This document shows positions 9,185 through 18,720 of a stretch of 55,132 nucleotides of DNA, one piece after another. The number at the start of each line of letters is the position of its first letter. Within the stretch, counting starts at the first letter, position 1. A program made the position numbers and the translations under genes. This DNA comes from Pseudomonas sp. NKUCC02_KPG (GTDB taxonomy: Bacteria > Pseudomonadota > Gammaproteobacteria > Pseudomonadales > Pseudomonadaceae): positions 1-55,132 of the forward strand of contig NZ_JAHKRC010000023.1 in assembly GCF_019345465.1 (NCBI RefSeq), in the 5' to 3' direction. Under the pieces are notes generated by a model that saw only the letters and a list, made by a program, of their open reading frames with translations, had not been told where the DNA came from and ran no database searches.

Positions 9185-12100
9185 TTGCCCAATGTCACGC
9201 CGCCCACTCTGAATAAAGCGTCCAACCCACTTCTTGGGACGCCTGTGCGCGGAACGTTGAAAAGTGCATTGGCCACTCTGGTTCTGTTGCTGCTGGCGAT
9301 GTTGTTCTGGTTGTTGATTGAGCAGTTCCAGGAAACGCTCCAGCAAGAGCGTCAAAACAGCATCAACTACAGTGCCGATCTGGCCGACCACATCAGCCTG
9401 AGCATGGAAGTACGGGCCGAAACCGCCCTTAATCTGCTTCCTGTCGATACGCTGCCGAAAACCCTGCGCCAACAGCAGGCACTGGTCAATCAACTGCATC
9501 AATACGTACCCTCGCTCCAGAGCCTGGTCTTGCTCAGCACTGCCGGGCAGGTCGTGTTCGACAGCGCTGGCACCACCCCCGACGCTGCATTCCTGGCTGA
9601 ATGGGCAAGCCTGATCCCCTCGCGAAAACGTACCGACGGCTATTACTTCAGCAATAACGCTGACGCCAGCATGTTCTATTTGTTGCTGCGCCAGCCCGCA
9701 GGCGATATCGGTGGTTACTGGCTGCTGCGCATGAGCCCGGAACTGCTGCAAAACATGACACACCAGAACGCCAGCAGCAGTCGGCCACAATGGCTGATTG
9801 AAAACGTGAAAACCCGCAAGGTCCTGAAGCGTGCCTACAGCCCCATTTCGCCAGCCTCAACCCTGAGCCAGCAGGATGAAAGCGACACCGTACAACTGAG
9901 CCCCATCAATCACAGCGACTGGCAGTTACGCGGGCTGTTCAATGAACGCCAAGCGGTTGAACGACTGCTGCCCGGACTGATCGTCAAATGCCTGCTCGGC
10001 TTGCTCTTTTCGTTGCTGCCGATCATTGCGCTGCTCAACATGCGCCGCCGCCAACGCCAACTGCATGAAGGCCGCCGCCGTTATCACGATATTTTCGAAG
10101 GCACCGGGGTTGCCCTGTGCGTGCTCGATCTGTCCAGCTTGCCGGGGTTTCTTGAGCGCGAAAAACTCCACGACAGCAGTGACCTCAAGCAATGGCTAAG
10201 CGACCACCCCCAGCTTCGTAGTCAATTATTTGCGCAACTGCGCATCACTGAAGTCAATCAGGTCGCCATGCAGCTGCTGGAGGTCGAATCCGGGGACGGT
10301 GCCTGGCTAAAGCTGATTAACGGCTGCCCCCAAACCAGTTCGGCCATTGGCTATCAAATCGTCGAAACCGTACTGGATCAACAGCAGCAACTTGAACTGG
10401 AAGTAAAGCTGAGCGATGCCAGCGGCCGGGATCAACATGTGTGGCTGGTGCTGCGCCTGCCTGAAGACCCTCAGGACTATCACGCGGTCATCCTGAGCAT
10501 CAGCGACATCACAAGCCGCAAGCTGATCGAATTGTCCCTGCAAGAGCGCGAAAGTTTCTGGTCGGATGTCGTGCGTACCGTACCTGACCACCTCTATGTG
10601 CAAAATGTAATCAGCCAGCGGATCATATTCAGCAACCATCACCTTGGGCAGACCCTGGGCTACAGCGCCATCGAACTTCAGGAAATGGGCGCATATTTCT
10701 GGGAACTGTTGCTGCACCCGGATGACGCCGAACGTTATCACCAGCTGCGCCAGCAGCAACGGGAAGATGGCTATAAGCACTTGATGCAGTGCCAGTTGCG
10801 CTTTCGTCATCAGCAAGGCACCTGGCGGCGCTTTGACATCCGTGAACAGGCCTTTGCCCGTGACACCGGGGATCAAGTCACGCGCATTGTCGGGGTGGCC
10901 AAAGACATCACCGACCAGATCGAAGCCAGTGAGTCACTGCGTGACAGCGAGCAGCGCTACCGGATGCTGGCCGAAAGCATCAGCGACGTGATTTTCTCCA
11001 CCGACAGCACGTTGCGCATGAACTACCTCAGCCCCTCCATCCAGACCGTGCTGGGGTACGACGCACAATGGGTGTTCGACAATGGCTGGCAGTCAATTAT
11101 CGCGACCCCGCAACAACTGGAGGGTATCTACAGCCTGATCGAACGTATCCGCGCCGCCCTGCACACACCTCGACAACTCTCGGCCCTGCGCGCCCAGGTG
11201 CAAACCCAGTTGTTCCTGTTCGACTGCTTGCGCGCTGACGGGCATAAAGTCCCCATCGAGCTGCGGCTGGTACTGGTGTGGGATGAAAACGATGGCTTCG
11301 AAGGCATTCTGGGCGTTGGCCGTGATATCAGTCAGCAACGTCGTGCTGAAAAAGACCTGCGCATGGCCGCTACGGTGTTTGAGCACTCCACCTCGGCCAT
11401 CCTGATTACCGACCCCGCCGGTTATATCGTGCAGGCCAACGAAGCCTTTAGCCGGGTCAGCGGCTACGCCGTGGCCCAGGTGCTCGACCAATTGCCGAGC
11501 ATGTTGACCGTTGATGCCCAACAACGCGCGCACCTGACCTATGTGCTCAAGCAACTGCATGTCAATGGCACATGGGAGGGCGAAGTCTGGCTCAAGCGTC
11601 TCAACGGCGAACACTACCCGGCGTGGGTCGGCATCACTGCCGTGCTCGATGACGAGGGTGATCTGGCCAGCTACGTGTGCTTCTTCAGTGACATCAGCGA
11701 GCGCAAAGCCAGTGAACAGCGAATTCACCGCCTGGCTTACTACGACGCCCTGACGCACCTGCCTAACCGGACGCTGTTTCAGGATCGCCTGCACACTGCG
11801 TTGCAACAGGCCGAACGCAACAAGTCGTGGGTTGTGCTGATGTTCCTCGACCTCGACCGTTTCAAGCCGATCAATGATTCCCTGGGCCACGCCGCAGGCG
11901 ATCGAATGCTCAAGGACATGGCCATCCGCTTGCTGGCCTGCGTCGGTGACGACGACACCGTGGCGCGTATGGGCGGTGACGAGTTCACCCTGCTCCTGCA
12001 ACCACGAGCCACCCGTCAACTGGCCTTGAACCGGGCCATCAGCGTGGCCGAGCAAATCCTTGCCAGCCTGGTAAAACCCTTTGTACTGGAAAGTCGCGAG

Positions 12101-13045
12101 TTCTTTGTAACCGCCAGTATTGGCATTGCCTTGAGCCCGCAAGACGGCAACGAACTCAGCCAGTTGATGAAGAACGCCGACACCGCGATGTACCACGCCA
12201 AAGAGCGCGGCAAAAACAACTTCCAGTTCTATCAGGCAGACATGAACGCCAGCGCCCTTGAGCGCCTGGAACTTGAGAGCGACCTGCGCCACGCCCTTGA
12301 ACAGCAAGAGTTCATCCTTTTTTACCAGCCGCAATTCAGCGGCGACGGCAAACGGCTGACCGGGGTTGAAGCACTGCTGCGCTGGAACCACTCCAGGCGC
12401 GGACTGGTGCCGCCCGGTGACTTTATCCCGGTGCTCGAAGAGCTGGGCCTGGTGGTCGAAGTGGGTGACTGGGTGCTGGCCGAGGCCTGTCGCCAGCTCA
12501 AGCTCTGGCACCAGGCCAAAGTGCGCGTGCCCAAAGTCTCGGTCAACATCTCGGCGCGCCAGTTTTCCGATGGCCAACTGGGCACGCGCATCGCCACGAT
12601 CCTCAAGGAGACCGGCCTGTCCCCTGCCTGCCTGGAGCTTGAGCTGACCGAAAGTATCCTGATGCGCGAAGTCAGCGAAGCCCTGCACATTCTGGCCAGT
12701 CTGAAAAACCTCGGCCTCAGCATTGCCGTGGACGACTTTGGCACCGGTTATTCATCGCTCAACTACCTCAAGCAATTCCCGATCGATGTCTTGAAAATCG
12801 ACCGTACCTTTGTCGATGGCCTGCCCTCAGGCGAACAGGACGCGCAGATTGCCCGTGCAATCATTGCAATGGCCCATAGCCTAAACCTGGCCGTCATCGC
12901 CGAAGGCGTGGAGACCCAGGAGCAGTTGGATTTCTTGCGCGAGCATGGGTGCGATGAAGTGCAAGGCTATCTGTTTGGTCGCCCGATGCCAGCACATCTA
13001 CTGGTCAAGCAACTGCAAGCGGCCAGTGATGAACTGCACATGTGA
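9185..13045 (+). CDS. morA: Membrane PAS-GGDEF-EAL cyclic-di-GMP regulator (MorA)
   Basis: I place the start at TTG 9185 (about 1286 residues), which has CAGGA eight bases upstream. The farther ATG at 9023 would add 54 residues of non-coding character. Membrane segments near residues 24-45 and 260-285 enclose a periplasmic sensor region. Several PAS modules follow (LYVQNVISQRIIFSNH, DVIFSTDSTLRMNYLS, AILITDPAGYIVQANE). The GGDEF domain has the intact motif RMGGDEF. The EAL domain has intact GVEALLRW, ELTESILM, DDFGTGYSSL and EGVETQEQ motifs. The inhibitory RxxD site before GGDEF is not visible. Both synthesis and hydrolysis of c-di-GMP are possible. The position before glyA matches P. aeruginosa morA-glyA, where MorA affects flagellar timing, motility and biofilm. 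Confidence 0.87.
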   Translation: MPNVTPPTLNKASNPLLGTPVRGTLKSALATLVLLLLAMLFWLLIEQFQETLQQERQNSINYSADLADHISLSMEVRAETALNLLPVDTLPKTLRQQQALVNQLHQYVPSLQSLVLLSTAGQVVFDSAGTTPDAAFLAEWASLIPSRKRTDGYYFSNNADASMFYLLLRQPAGDIGGYWLLRMSPELLQNMTHQNASSSRPQWLIENVKTRKVLKRAYSPISPASTLSQQDESDTVQLSPINHSDWQLRGLFNERQAVERLLPGLIVKCLLGLLFSLLPIIALLNMRRRQRQLHEGRRRYHDIFEGTGVALCVLDLSSLPGFLEREKLHDSSDLKQWLSDHPQLRSQLFAQLRITEVNQVAMQLLEVESGDGAWLKLINGCPQTSSAIGYQIVETVLDQQQQLELEVKLSDASGRDQHVWLVLRLPEDPQDYHAVILSISDITSRKLIELSLQERESFWSDVVRTVPDHLYVQNVISQRIIFSNHHLGQTLGYSAIELQEMGAYFWELLLHPDDAERYHQLRQQQREDGYKHLMQCQLRFRHQQGTWRRFDIREQAFARDTGDQVTRIVGVAKDITDQIEASESLRDSEQRYRMLAESISDVIFSTDSTLRMNYLSPSIQTVLGYDAQWVFDNGWQSIIATPQQLEGIYSLIERIRAALHTPRQLSALRAQVQTQLFLFDCLRADGHKVPIELRLVLVWDENDGFEGILGVGRDISQQRRAEKDLRMAATVFEHSTSAILITDPAGYIVQANEAFSRVSGYAVAQVLDQLPSMLTVDAQQRAHLTYVLKQLHVNGTWEGEVWLKRLNGEHYPAWVGITAVLDDEGDLASYVCFFSDISERKASEQRIHRLAYYDALTHLPNRTLFQDRLHTALQQAERNKSWVVLMFLDLDRFKPINDSLGHAAGDRMLKDMAIRLLACVGDDDTVARMGGDEFTLLLQPRATRQLALNRAISVAEQILASLVKPFVLESREFFVTASIGIALSPQDGNELSQLMKNADTAMYHAKERGKNNFQFYQADMNASALERLELESDLRHALEQQEFILFYQPQFSGDGKRLTGVEALLRWNHSRRGLVPPGDFIPVLEELGLVVEVGDWVLAEACRQLKLWHQAKVRVPKVSVNISARQFSDGQLGTRIATILKETGLSPACLELELTESILMREVSEALHILASLKNLGLSIAVDDFGTGYSSLNYLKQFPIDVLKIDRTFVDGLPSGEQDAQIARAIIAMAHSLNLAVIAEGVETQEQLDFLREHGCDEVQGYLFGRPMPAHLLVKQLQAASDELHM

Positions 13046-13144
13046 ATCCTGCCTCTCATCACCGTGAATCGCATTCATATGCCAGATAAAACCCATTGAG
13101 TTAGAATGCCCTCCTTTTCTGCCCCCCGATCCCTGAGGACCGCC

Positions 13145-14398
13145 ATGTTCAGCCGTGATTTGACACTTGCCAAGTTCGACGCCGACCTTTTTGCCGCCAT
13201 GGAGCAAGAAGCTCAGCGCCAGGAAGAACATATTGAGCTGATCGCTTCGGAAAACTACACCAGCCCAGCGGTCATGGAAGCTCAAGGCTCGGTTCTGACC
13301 AACAAATACGCCGAAGGCTACCCGGGTAAGCGCTACTACGGCGGCTGCGAATACGTCGACGTCGTTGAGCAACTGGCTATCGACCGTGCAAAAGAGCTGT
13401 TCGGCGCCGATTACGCCAACGTTCAGCCACACGCCGGTTCCCAGGCCAACAGCGCTGTCTACCTGGCCCTGTTGTCGGCTGGCGACACCATCCTGGGCAT
13501 GAGCCTGGCACACGGCGGTCACCTGACCCACGGCGCCAGCGTTTCGTCCTCGGGCAAGCTGTACAACGCCATCCAGTACGGCATCGACGCCAACGGCCTG
13601 ATCGACTACGACGAAGTAGAGCGTCTGGCCGTTGAGCACAAGCCAAAAATGATCGTGGCCGGTTTCTCTGCCTACTCGCAGATCCTGGACTTCCCGCGTT
13701 TCCGCGCTATCGCTGACAAGGTTGGCGCCTACCTGTTCGTCGACATGGCTCACGTAGCCGGTCTGGTAGCGGCTGGCGTTTACCCTAACCCGGTTCCGTT
13801 TGCTGACGTGGTCACCACCACCACTCACAAAACCCTGCGCGGTCCACGTGGCGGCCTGATCCTGGCCAAGGCCAACGCCGACATCGAGAAGAAGCTGAAC
13901 TCGGCTGTCTTCCCGGGTTCGCAAGGCGGCCCACTGGAGCACGTCATCGCCGCCAAGGCCGTGTGCTTCAAAGAAGCTCTGCAACCAGAGTTCAAGGCTT
14001 ACCAGCAACAAGTCGTGAAAAACGCCCAAGCCATGGCATCGGTGTTTATCGAGCGCGGCTTTGACGTGGTATCGGGCGGTACTGAAAACCACCTGTTCCT
14101 GCTGTCGCTGATCAAGCAGGAAATCTCCGGCAAAGACGCTGACGCCGCACTGGGCAAAGCGTTCATCACCGTGAACAAAAACTCCGTGCCGAACGATCCA
14201 CGCTCCCCGTTCGTGACCTCGGGTCTGCGTTTCGGTACTCCGGCTGTTACCACTCGCGGCTTCAAAGTAGAAGAGTGCCGTGAACTGGCTAACTGGATCT
14301 GCGACATCCTGGCTGATATCAACAACGAAGCCGTTATCGACGCCGTTCGCGAAAAAGTCAAAGCCATCTGCGCCAAGCTGCCGGTATACGGCAACTAA
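13145..14398 (+). CDS. glyA: Serine hydroxymethyltransferase
   Basis: The protein is 417 residues from ATG 13145 (MFSRDLTLAKFDADLFAAM), exactly the family length. The ATG at 13106 adds 13 unrelated residues. It is a PLP-dependent fold-type I enzyme interconverting serine plus tetrahydrofolate and glycine plus methylene-tetrahydrofolate. Visible motifs are the N-terminal HIELIASENYTS, PHAGSQAN, DMAHVAGLVAAG, and TTTTHKTLRGPRGG, whose Lys (about residue 230) forms the Schiff base. The gene follows morA by about 100 bases, and a strong terminator follows it. Pseudomonas genomes usually carry more than one glyA. The genome position corresponds to P. aeruginosa glyA next to morA. Confidence 0.96.
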   Translation: MFSRDLTLAKFDADLFAAMEQEAQRQEEHIELIASENYTSPAVMEAQGSVLTNKYAEGYPGKRYYGGCEYVDVVEQLAIDRAKELFGADYANVQPHAGSQANSAVYLALLSAGDTILGMSLAHGGHLTHGASVSSSGKLYNAIQYGIDANGLIDYDEVERLAVEHKPKMIVAGFSAYSQILDFPRFRAIADKVGAYLFVDMAHVAGLVAAGVYPNPVPFADVVTTTTHKTLRGPRGGLILAKANADIEKKLNSAVFPGSQGGPLEHVIAAKAVCFKEALQPEFKAYQQQVVKNAQAMASVFIERGFDVVSGGTENHLFLLSLIKQEISGKDADAALGKAFITVNKNSVPNDPRSPFVTSGLRFGTPAVTTRGFKVEECRELANWICDILADINNEAVIDAVREKVKAICAKLPVYGN

Positions 14399-14414
14399 GT
14401 GTAAATAGCTGAAT

Positions 14415-14445
14415 AAAAAGCCCGGCTCTTGAGCCGGGCTTTTTA
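14415..14445 (+). terminator. Intrinsic terminator of glyA
   Basis: CCCGGCTC (14421-14428) pairs with GAGCCGGG (14431-14438), flanked by A5 and followed by CTTTTTATT. This is a canonical Rho-independent terminator 16 bases after the glyA stop. It is symmetrical enough to work in both directions. Confidence 0.95.
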
Positions 14446-14541
14446 TTGCCCCAGTTATTTTGAAACATATCGCCATATATCCATGGGTGATAACGACCTA
14501 ATCTGAACTTTATGCTTTTCACCAACAACAGAGTTCAGACA

Positions 14542-15096
14542 ATGACTAACGATACACAACAATCATTCATCGCCACCTTACAAGTACCGAACCATAACCT
14601 TCATCTATTAGGGACGCTTCACGGCCAGCCTGTAACAGTCACTGACGTATTTGCCAGCGGCGGTTTCTTCACCGGCCGGCCGCAGACCAGAGACGACTCC
14701 GCAGCCGTGGGGATTCAGGCCCACGCCACAGGCGGGGTCAAGACGGTACTCAAACTATATTTCCGGCATACCGTAAAAGGGTATGAAATACATATCAAAC
14801 ACGCCGGCCAGTATGATCGGCACCGGCTGGCCAAAAACCATATGGATATACTCTATGCGAGAAGTCCGACACTAAAACACCCACTTACCTTCACGTTGCT
14901 TGATGAAAACAATACGGCCGTTACAGCTGACAACTTAAGTCAAGCTCATACACTGATCACTCTAAAAACTCACAACAATAAGTATATAGGGGTAAAAAGA
15001 GCCAAGGGCTCGCCTCACTCATACTTGGGAGAAACCGCTGAAAGCCACAAAATGGTATTTCTTTTAAGTGTGATAGAAAGAAACGGGGCTTACTAA
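14542..15096 (+). CDS. Orphan protein of unknown function, AT-richer than its surroundings
   Basis: The protein is 184 residues from ATG 14542 (MTNDTQQSFIATLQVPNHN). An in-frame ATG at 14512 would give 194. Neither has a strong Shine-Dalgarno. I do not recognise a named family. There is no signal peptide or membrane segment, and the sequence looks all-beta. The C-terminal stretch has the pattern LITLKTHNNKYIGVKRA followed by FLLSVIE. This recalls the repeat of fascin/actin-crosslinking or other beta-trefoil folds, but that is inference from a short pattern. Codon use includes AGA, ATA and CTA codons scarce in neighbouring genes, and the local base composition is visibly AT-richer. Both are consistent with acquisition by transfer. 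It sits alone between the glyA terminator and a REPIN. Confidence 0.65.
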   Translation: MTNDTQQSFIATLQVPNHNLHLLGTLHGQPVTVTDVFASGGFFTGRPQTRDDSAAVGIQAHATGGVKTVLKLYFRHTVKGYEIHIKHAGQYDRHRLAKNHMDILYARSPTLKHPLTFTLLDENNTAVTADNLSQAHTLITLKTHNNKYIGVKRAKGSPHSYLGETAESHKMVFLLSVIERNGAY

Positions 15097-15116
15097 CCCA
15101 CACCGGGTCATCTTTA

Positions 15117-15203
15117 TGTGGGAGCGGGCTTGCTCGCGATTAAGGCAATGCGGTCTTTCAGACAAACCGTGTCGATATCATCGCGAGCAAGCCCGCTCCC
15201 ACA
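15117..15203. repeat. REP pair (REPIN) after the orphan gene
   Basis: TGTGGGAGCGGGCTTGCTCG (from 15117) and its inverted copy ending at 15203 flank about 40 variable bases. The arms are identical to those of the 5532 element. The element lies between the orphan gene and the yjiA stop, that is, between convergent genes. Confidence 0.9.
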
Positions 15204-15322
15204 CAATGTAGTACGTGACGTTTTTATTCGGGTAGCAAACGCCAGCCCAATACGTTCAGCAGGTCACAACCGGCGCGAAGCAACAGCGTCGCAGCCATTG
15301 GCAAAGCGGTGCGAAAAACCCG

Positions 15323-16297
15323 CTATTTTCGTGAGGCTAGAACATCAAACCCCTCGCGAATCTTGGCTTCAGGCAAGTCATCGGCAATAAATACCATCAC
15401 GCTGTCGCGCACCTCACCCTCAGCCCACTCAGTGTCCCAGTCGAAGCCATAGAGCTTGAGCACGCCCTGAAACACCAACCGTCGATCTTCACCGGCAATG
15501 CTCAGCACGCCTTTGTAACGCAGCAATTGCTTGCCGTGATCTTCCAGCAGTTCGTTCATGAACGCGCTGAGGCTGTCGATATCCAGCGGTGTTTCGGTGC
15601 GCAGCACAAGGCTTGAGATGCGGTCGATAGATGACGCAGGCTGCACCGGACGCAAATTCAGGCTACCGCCCAAGTCTGCATTGAGATTGAACCCTCGGAC
15701 ATCCAGCAACTCGGCCAGATCTATCTGGCCGTGCTCAACCACACGAATCGGCGCCCGGCGGTTGATACGGGTCAAGCGTTCGCTTAAGGCATCAAAGGTG
15801 GCGTCATCCACCAGGTCGCGCTTGCTCACCAACAGGCGGTCAGCAAAACCGATTTGTGCCTGGGCGATGGTTTGGCTCAGGTGTACATCGGCGTGCGCGG
15901 CGTCCACCAGGGTGATGATGCCGTCCAGCAGGTAACGCTCGCGCAGTTCTTCGTCTATGAAAAAGGTTTGCGCCACCGGTGCCGGGTCGGCCAGGCCGGT
16001 GCATTCGATCACCAGGCGGTCGAACGCTATTTCGCCACTGTCCAGACGCTCCAGCAGCAGGTACAGCGCCTTGGTCAGGTCGGTGTGAATGGTGCAGCAC
16101 ACACAGCCATTGGCCAGTGTCATGACTTGCACGGGCTCATCACCCAACAACTGGGTATCGATCCCGGCATCGCTGAATTCGTTCTCGATCACGGCGATTT
16201 TCAGGCCATGTTCGGCCTTGAGCAGGTAACGCAACAAGGTGGTTTTACCGGCACCCAAAAAGCCACTGAGGATGGTGACGGGGATTGGAGAGGACAT
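15323..16297 (-). CDS. yjiA: COG0523 metal-handling GTPase (YjiA/CobW family)
   Basis: A 324-residue P-loop GTPase with Walker A GFLGAGKTT (12-20). The metal-binding GCVCC motif is at residues 64-68, the Walker-B/G3-like region is ECTGLADP, and SKRD acts as the NKxD guanine-specificity element. A CobW C-terminal domain follows residue 220. Family members bind zinc or other metals and are thought to act as metallochaperones. The exact client is unknown. It is the last gene of cstA-ybdD-yjiA, the same order as E. coli btsT(yjiY)-yjiX-yjiA. A REPIN in the 143-base gap before it may reduce its expression relative to the first two genes. Confidence 0.88.
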   Translation of the reverse strand: MSSPIPVTILSGFLGAGKTTLLRYLLKAEHGLKIAVIENEFSDAGIDTQLLGDEPVQVMTLANGCVCCTIHTDLTKALYLLLERLDSGEIAFDRLVIECTGLADPAPVAQTFFIDEELRERYLLDGIITLVDAAHADVHLSQTIAQAQIGFADRLLVSKRDLVDDATFDALSERLTRINRRAPIRVVEHGQIDLAELLDVRGFNLNADLGGSLNLRPVQPASSIDRISSLVLRTETPLDIDSLSAFMNELLEDHGKQLLRYKGVLSIAGEDRRLVFQGVLKLYGFDWDTEWAEGEVRDSVMVFIADDLPEAKIREGFDVLASRK

Positions 16298-16328
16298 GCA
16301 CAGTCTCCTTGAAATGACGCAAAAAAAA

Positions 16329-16414
16329 GTGGGAGCGTGCTTGCCCGCGACTCAAGCAGCGCGGTGTAACGGATACACCGCAGCGCACTCATCGCGAGCA
16401 AGCCCGCTCCCACA
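16329..16414. repeat. REP pair between yjiA and ybdD
   Basis: A diverged left arm GTGGGAGCGTGCTTGCCCGC (from 16329) faces a canonical right arm ending at 16414. The element sits inside the cstA-ybdD-yjiA operon, where such hairpins can attenuate transcription or stabilise the upstream mRNA end. Confidence 0.85.
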
Positions 16415-16440
16415 GTCAGATGCAACTTAGCCCTGAGGGG

Positions 16441-16638
16441 CTAGCAGCACTTGGGCCCACCCTTGCCGCCGTAACGGGCTTCCTGGCGTTCGCGGAAGAA
16501 CGCCTCGTAGCTCATGACAGGCTTGTCCGGGTGCTTGGTTTGCATATGCTCGACGTAGTTGTCGTAGTCGGGCATGCCGACCATCAGGCGCGCGGCCTGA
16601 CCGAGGTATTTACCGAGGCGACTCAGGTCATTGAACAT
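16441..16638 (-). CDS. Small YbdD/YjiX family protein
   Basis: A 65-residue soluble protein (MFNDLSRLGKYLGQAARLMV...), matching the YbdD/YjiX (DUF466) family. That family is nearly always encoded directly downstream of cstA-type transporters. It has the characteristic PDYDNYVEHM core and ends in a Gly-Lys-Cys-Cys tail. The role is not established. Constant linkage suggests that it helps the transporter function or its regulation. It starts 15 bases after the cstA stop, so translation is probably coupled. Confidence 0.9.
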   Translation of the reverse strand: MFNDLSRLGKYLGQAARLMVGMPDYDNYVEHMQTKHPDKPVMSYEAFFRERQEARYGGKGGPKCC

Positions 16639-16653
16639 GATTGCAACCCTCTG

Positions 16654-18720
16654 TTATGCATCCGGCATGACTTGGTACGGCGACTCTTTATCCGTACGTA
16701 CTTTACTGCCCCATGCTGCCACGCCCACCTTGATCGCAAAGAACAGAATGCTGAACACCACGAACAGGAACAGCACGGTCAGACCGGCGTTGGTGTAGGC
16801 GTTGATGATCACGTGCTGCATCTGGTCGATGTTTTTCGCCGGGGCAATGACTTGGCCCGCTTCCAGCGCAGTGCTGTACTTGTTGGCCAGGGCCAGGAAG
16901 CCGACCGCAGGGTTGGCGTCGAACAGCTTGATAAAACCTGCAACGGTGGTGCAGATCAGCAGCCAGATCGCTGGCAGCATGGTCACCCAAATGTAGCGTT
17001 GACGCTTCATTTTGATCAGCACAACGGTTGCCAGCATCAGCGCGATACCCGCCAGCATCTGGTTAGAGATACCGAACAGCGGCCACAGGGTGTTGATGCC
17101 GCCCAATGGATCGATCACGCCCTGATAAAGCAGGTAACCCCACATCGCTACACAAAGGCCTGTTGCCAGCATGTTGGCGCCCCAGGACTCGGTGCGCTTG
17201 AGTGCAGGCACAAAGCTGCCCAGCAAGTCTTGCAGCATAAAGCGACCGGCACGGGTACCGGCGTCAACCGCCGTCAAGATAAACAGGGCTTCAAACAAAA
17301 TGGCGAAGTGATACCAGAACGCCATTGTGTTTTCGCCCGGCAACACGTTATGCAGGATCTGAGCGATACCCACAGCCAGTGTCGGTGCGCCGCCGGCACG
17401 GGCCAGAACGGTGGTTTCACCAATATCCTTGGCCAGTGCGGTCAGTGCATCCGGGGTAATTGCAAAGCCCCAGCTGCTAACGGTTTGCGCAACAGTCACC
17501 ACATCACCGCCGACGATGGCCGCCGGGCTGTTCATGGCGAAGTACACGCCCGGCTCGATGACCGAAGCGGCAACCATGGCCATGATGGCCACGAAGGACT
17601 CCATCAACATCGCGCCGTAGCCGATGTATCGGGAGTTGCATTCGTTATCCAGCAACTTGGGTGTAGTACCCGAAGAAATCAGTGCGTGGAAACCCGATAC
17701 CGCACCGCAGGCAATGGTGATGAACAGGAACGGGAACAGACCGCCTTTCCAGACTGGGCCAGTACCGTCGGTGAACTGGGTCAATGCTGGCATTTTCAGC
17801 TCAGGCATGGTGACCAGAATGCCGATGGCCAGTGCCACGATGGTGCCGATTTTAAGGAAGGTCGACAGGTAGTCACGCGGTGCCAGAACCAGCCAAACCG
17901 GCAGCACGGCTGCAACAAAACCATAACCGATCAGCATCCAGGTGATCTGCGTACCGGTGAAGGTAAACACCGGAGCCCATTCAGGGCTTGCCGCAATCTG
18001 GCCCCCCAGCCAGATCGAGCCGAGCAACAGCAGCACACCGACAATGGAGATCTCACCAATGCGGCCCGGGCGGATGTAGCGCATGTAAATGCCCATGAAC
18101 ATCGCAATCGGGATGGTCGCCATCACGGTGAACATGCCCCACGGGCTTTCGGCCAGGGCCTTGACCACGATCAGCGCCAGCACCGCCAGGATGATGATCA
18201 TGATCAGGAAGCAACCAAACAGCGCGATGGTGCCCGGGATCTTGCCCATTTCCTCACGCACCATGTCGCCCAAAGAGCGACCGTTGCGGCGAGTGGACAT
18301 GAACAGGACCATGAAGTCCTGCACCGCACCGGCCAGAACAACACCGGCGATCAGCCAGAGCGTGCCCGGCAGATAGCCCATTTGCGCGGCCAAAACCGGC
18401 CCCACCAACGGTCCGGCGCCAGCGATGGCGGCGAAGTGGTGACCAAAAAGAATGTGCTTGTTGGTCGGCACATAGTCCAGACCATCGTTGTTGAGCACTG
18501 CAGGGGTAGCGCGACTGGGGTCGAGCTGCATCACCTTGGTGGCAATAAACAGGCTGTAATAACGGTAAGCAACCAGATAAATGGCAACCGCTGCCACTAC
18601 GATCCACAAGGCGTTGATCGCCTCGCCCCGGCGTAACGCAACTACGCCAAGGGCGCAGGCTCCTACAATTGCCAGCACCAGCCACGGAATGTGGCGTAGC
18701 AGGCTATTTTTATTATTCAT
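16654..18720 (-). CDS. cstA: CstA-family carbon starvation / pyruvate transporter
   Basis: The 688-residue polytopic inner-membrane protein has about 16-18 hydrophobic segments. Family motifs include TNKHILFGHHFAAIAGAGPL and MSTRRNGRSLGD. In E. coli the homologues CstA and BtsT import pyruvate (and, for CstA, peptides) on starvation. The downstream ybdD and yjiA genes match the btsT-type arrangement. The ATG at 18720 opens an A-rich beginning (codons AAT AAT AAA AAT), which resembles the Hfq/Crc catabolite-repression target. A long leader hairpin lies at 18776-18812. Expression is therefore likely controlled by carbon source, an inference from sequence. Confidence 0.92.
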   Translation of the reverse strand: MNNKNSLLRHIPWLVLAIVGACALGVVALRRGEAINALWIVVAAVAIYLVAYRYYSLFIATKVMQLDPSRATPAVLNNDGLDYVPTNKHILFGHHFAAIAGAGPLVGPVLAAQMGYLPGTLWLIAGVVLAGAVQDFMVLFMSTRRNGRSLGDMVREEMGKIPGTIALFGCFLIMIIILAVLALIVVKALAESPWGMFTVMATIPIAMFMGIYMRYIRPGRIGEISIVGVLLLLGSIWLGGQIAASPEWAPVFTFTGTQITWMLIGYGFVAAVLPVWLVLAPRDYLSTFLKIGTIVALAIGILVTMPELKMPALTQFTDGTGPVWKGGLFPFLFITIACGAVSGFHALISSGTTPKLLDNECNSRYIGYGAMLMESFVAIMAMVAASVIEPGVYFAMNSPAAIVGGDVVTVAQTVSSWGFAITPDALTALAKDIGETTVLARAGGAPTLAVGIAQILHNVLPGENTMAFWYHFAILFEALFILTAVDAGTRAGRFMLQDLLGSFVPALKRTESWGANMLATGLCVAMWGYLLYQGVIDPLGGINTLWPLFGISNQMLAGIALMLATVVLIKMKRQRYIWVTMLPAIWLLICTTVAGFIKLFDANPAVGFLALANKYSTALEAGQVIAPAKNIDQMQHVIINAYTNAGLTVLFLFVVFSILFFAIKVGVAAWGSKVRTDKESPYQVMPDA

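Noticed and set aside
11093..12688. 531-codon open frame on the minus strand inside morA
   Set aside because: It lies opposite the intact GGDEF and EAL domains and its translation has no recognisable features.
14415..15203. Prophage or insertion-sequence remnant around the orphan gene
   Set aside because: There is no integrase, transposase, terminal repeat or target duplication; only base composition is unusual.
16420..18636. 738-codon open frame on the plus strand across ybdD and cstA
   Set aside because: It is antisense to the strongly conserved cstA and ybdD genes. The translation is rich in His, Gln and Arg with no domain, as expected from GC-rich third positions.
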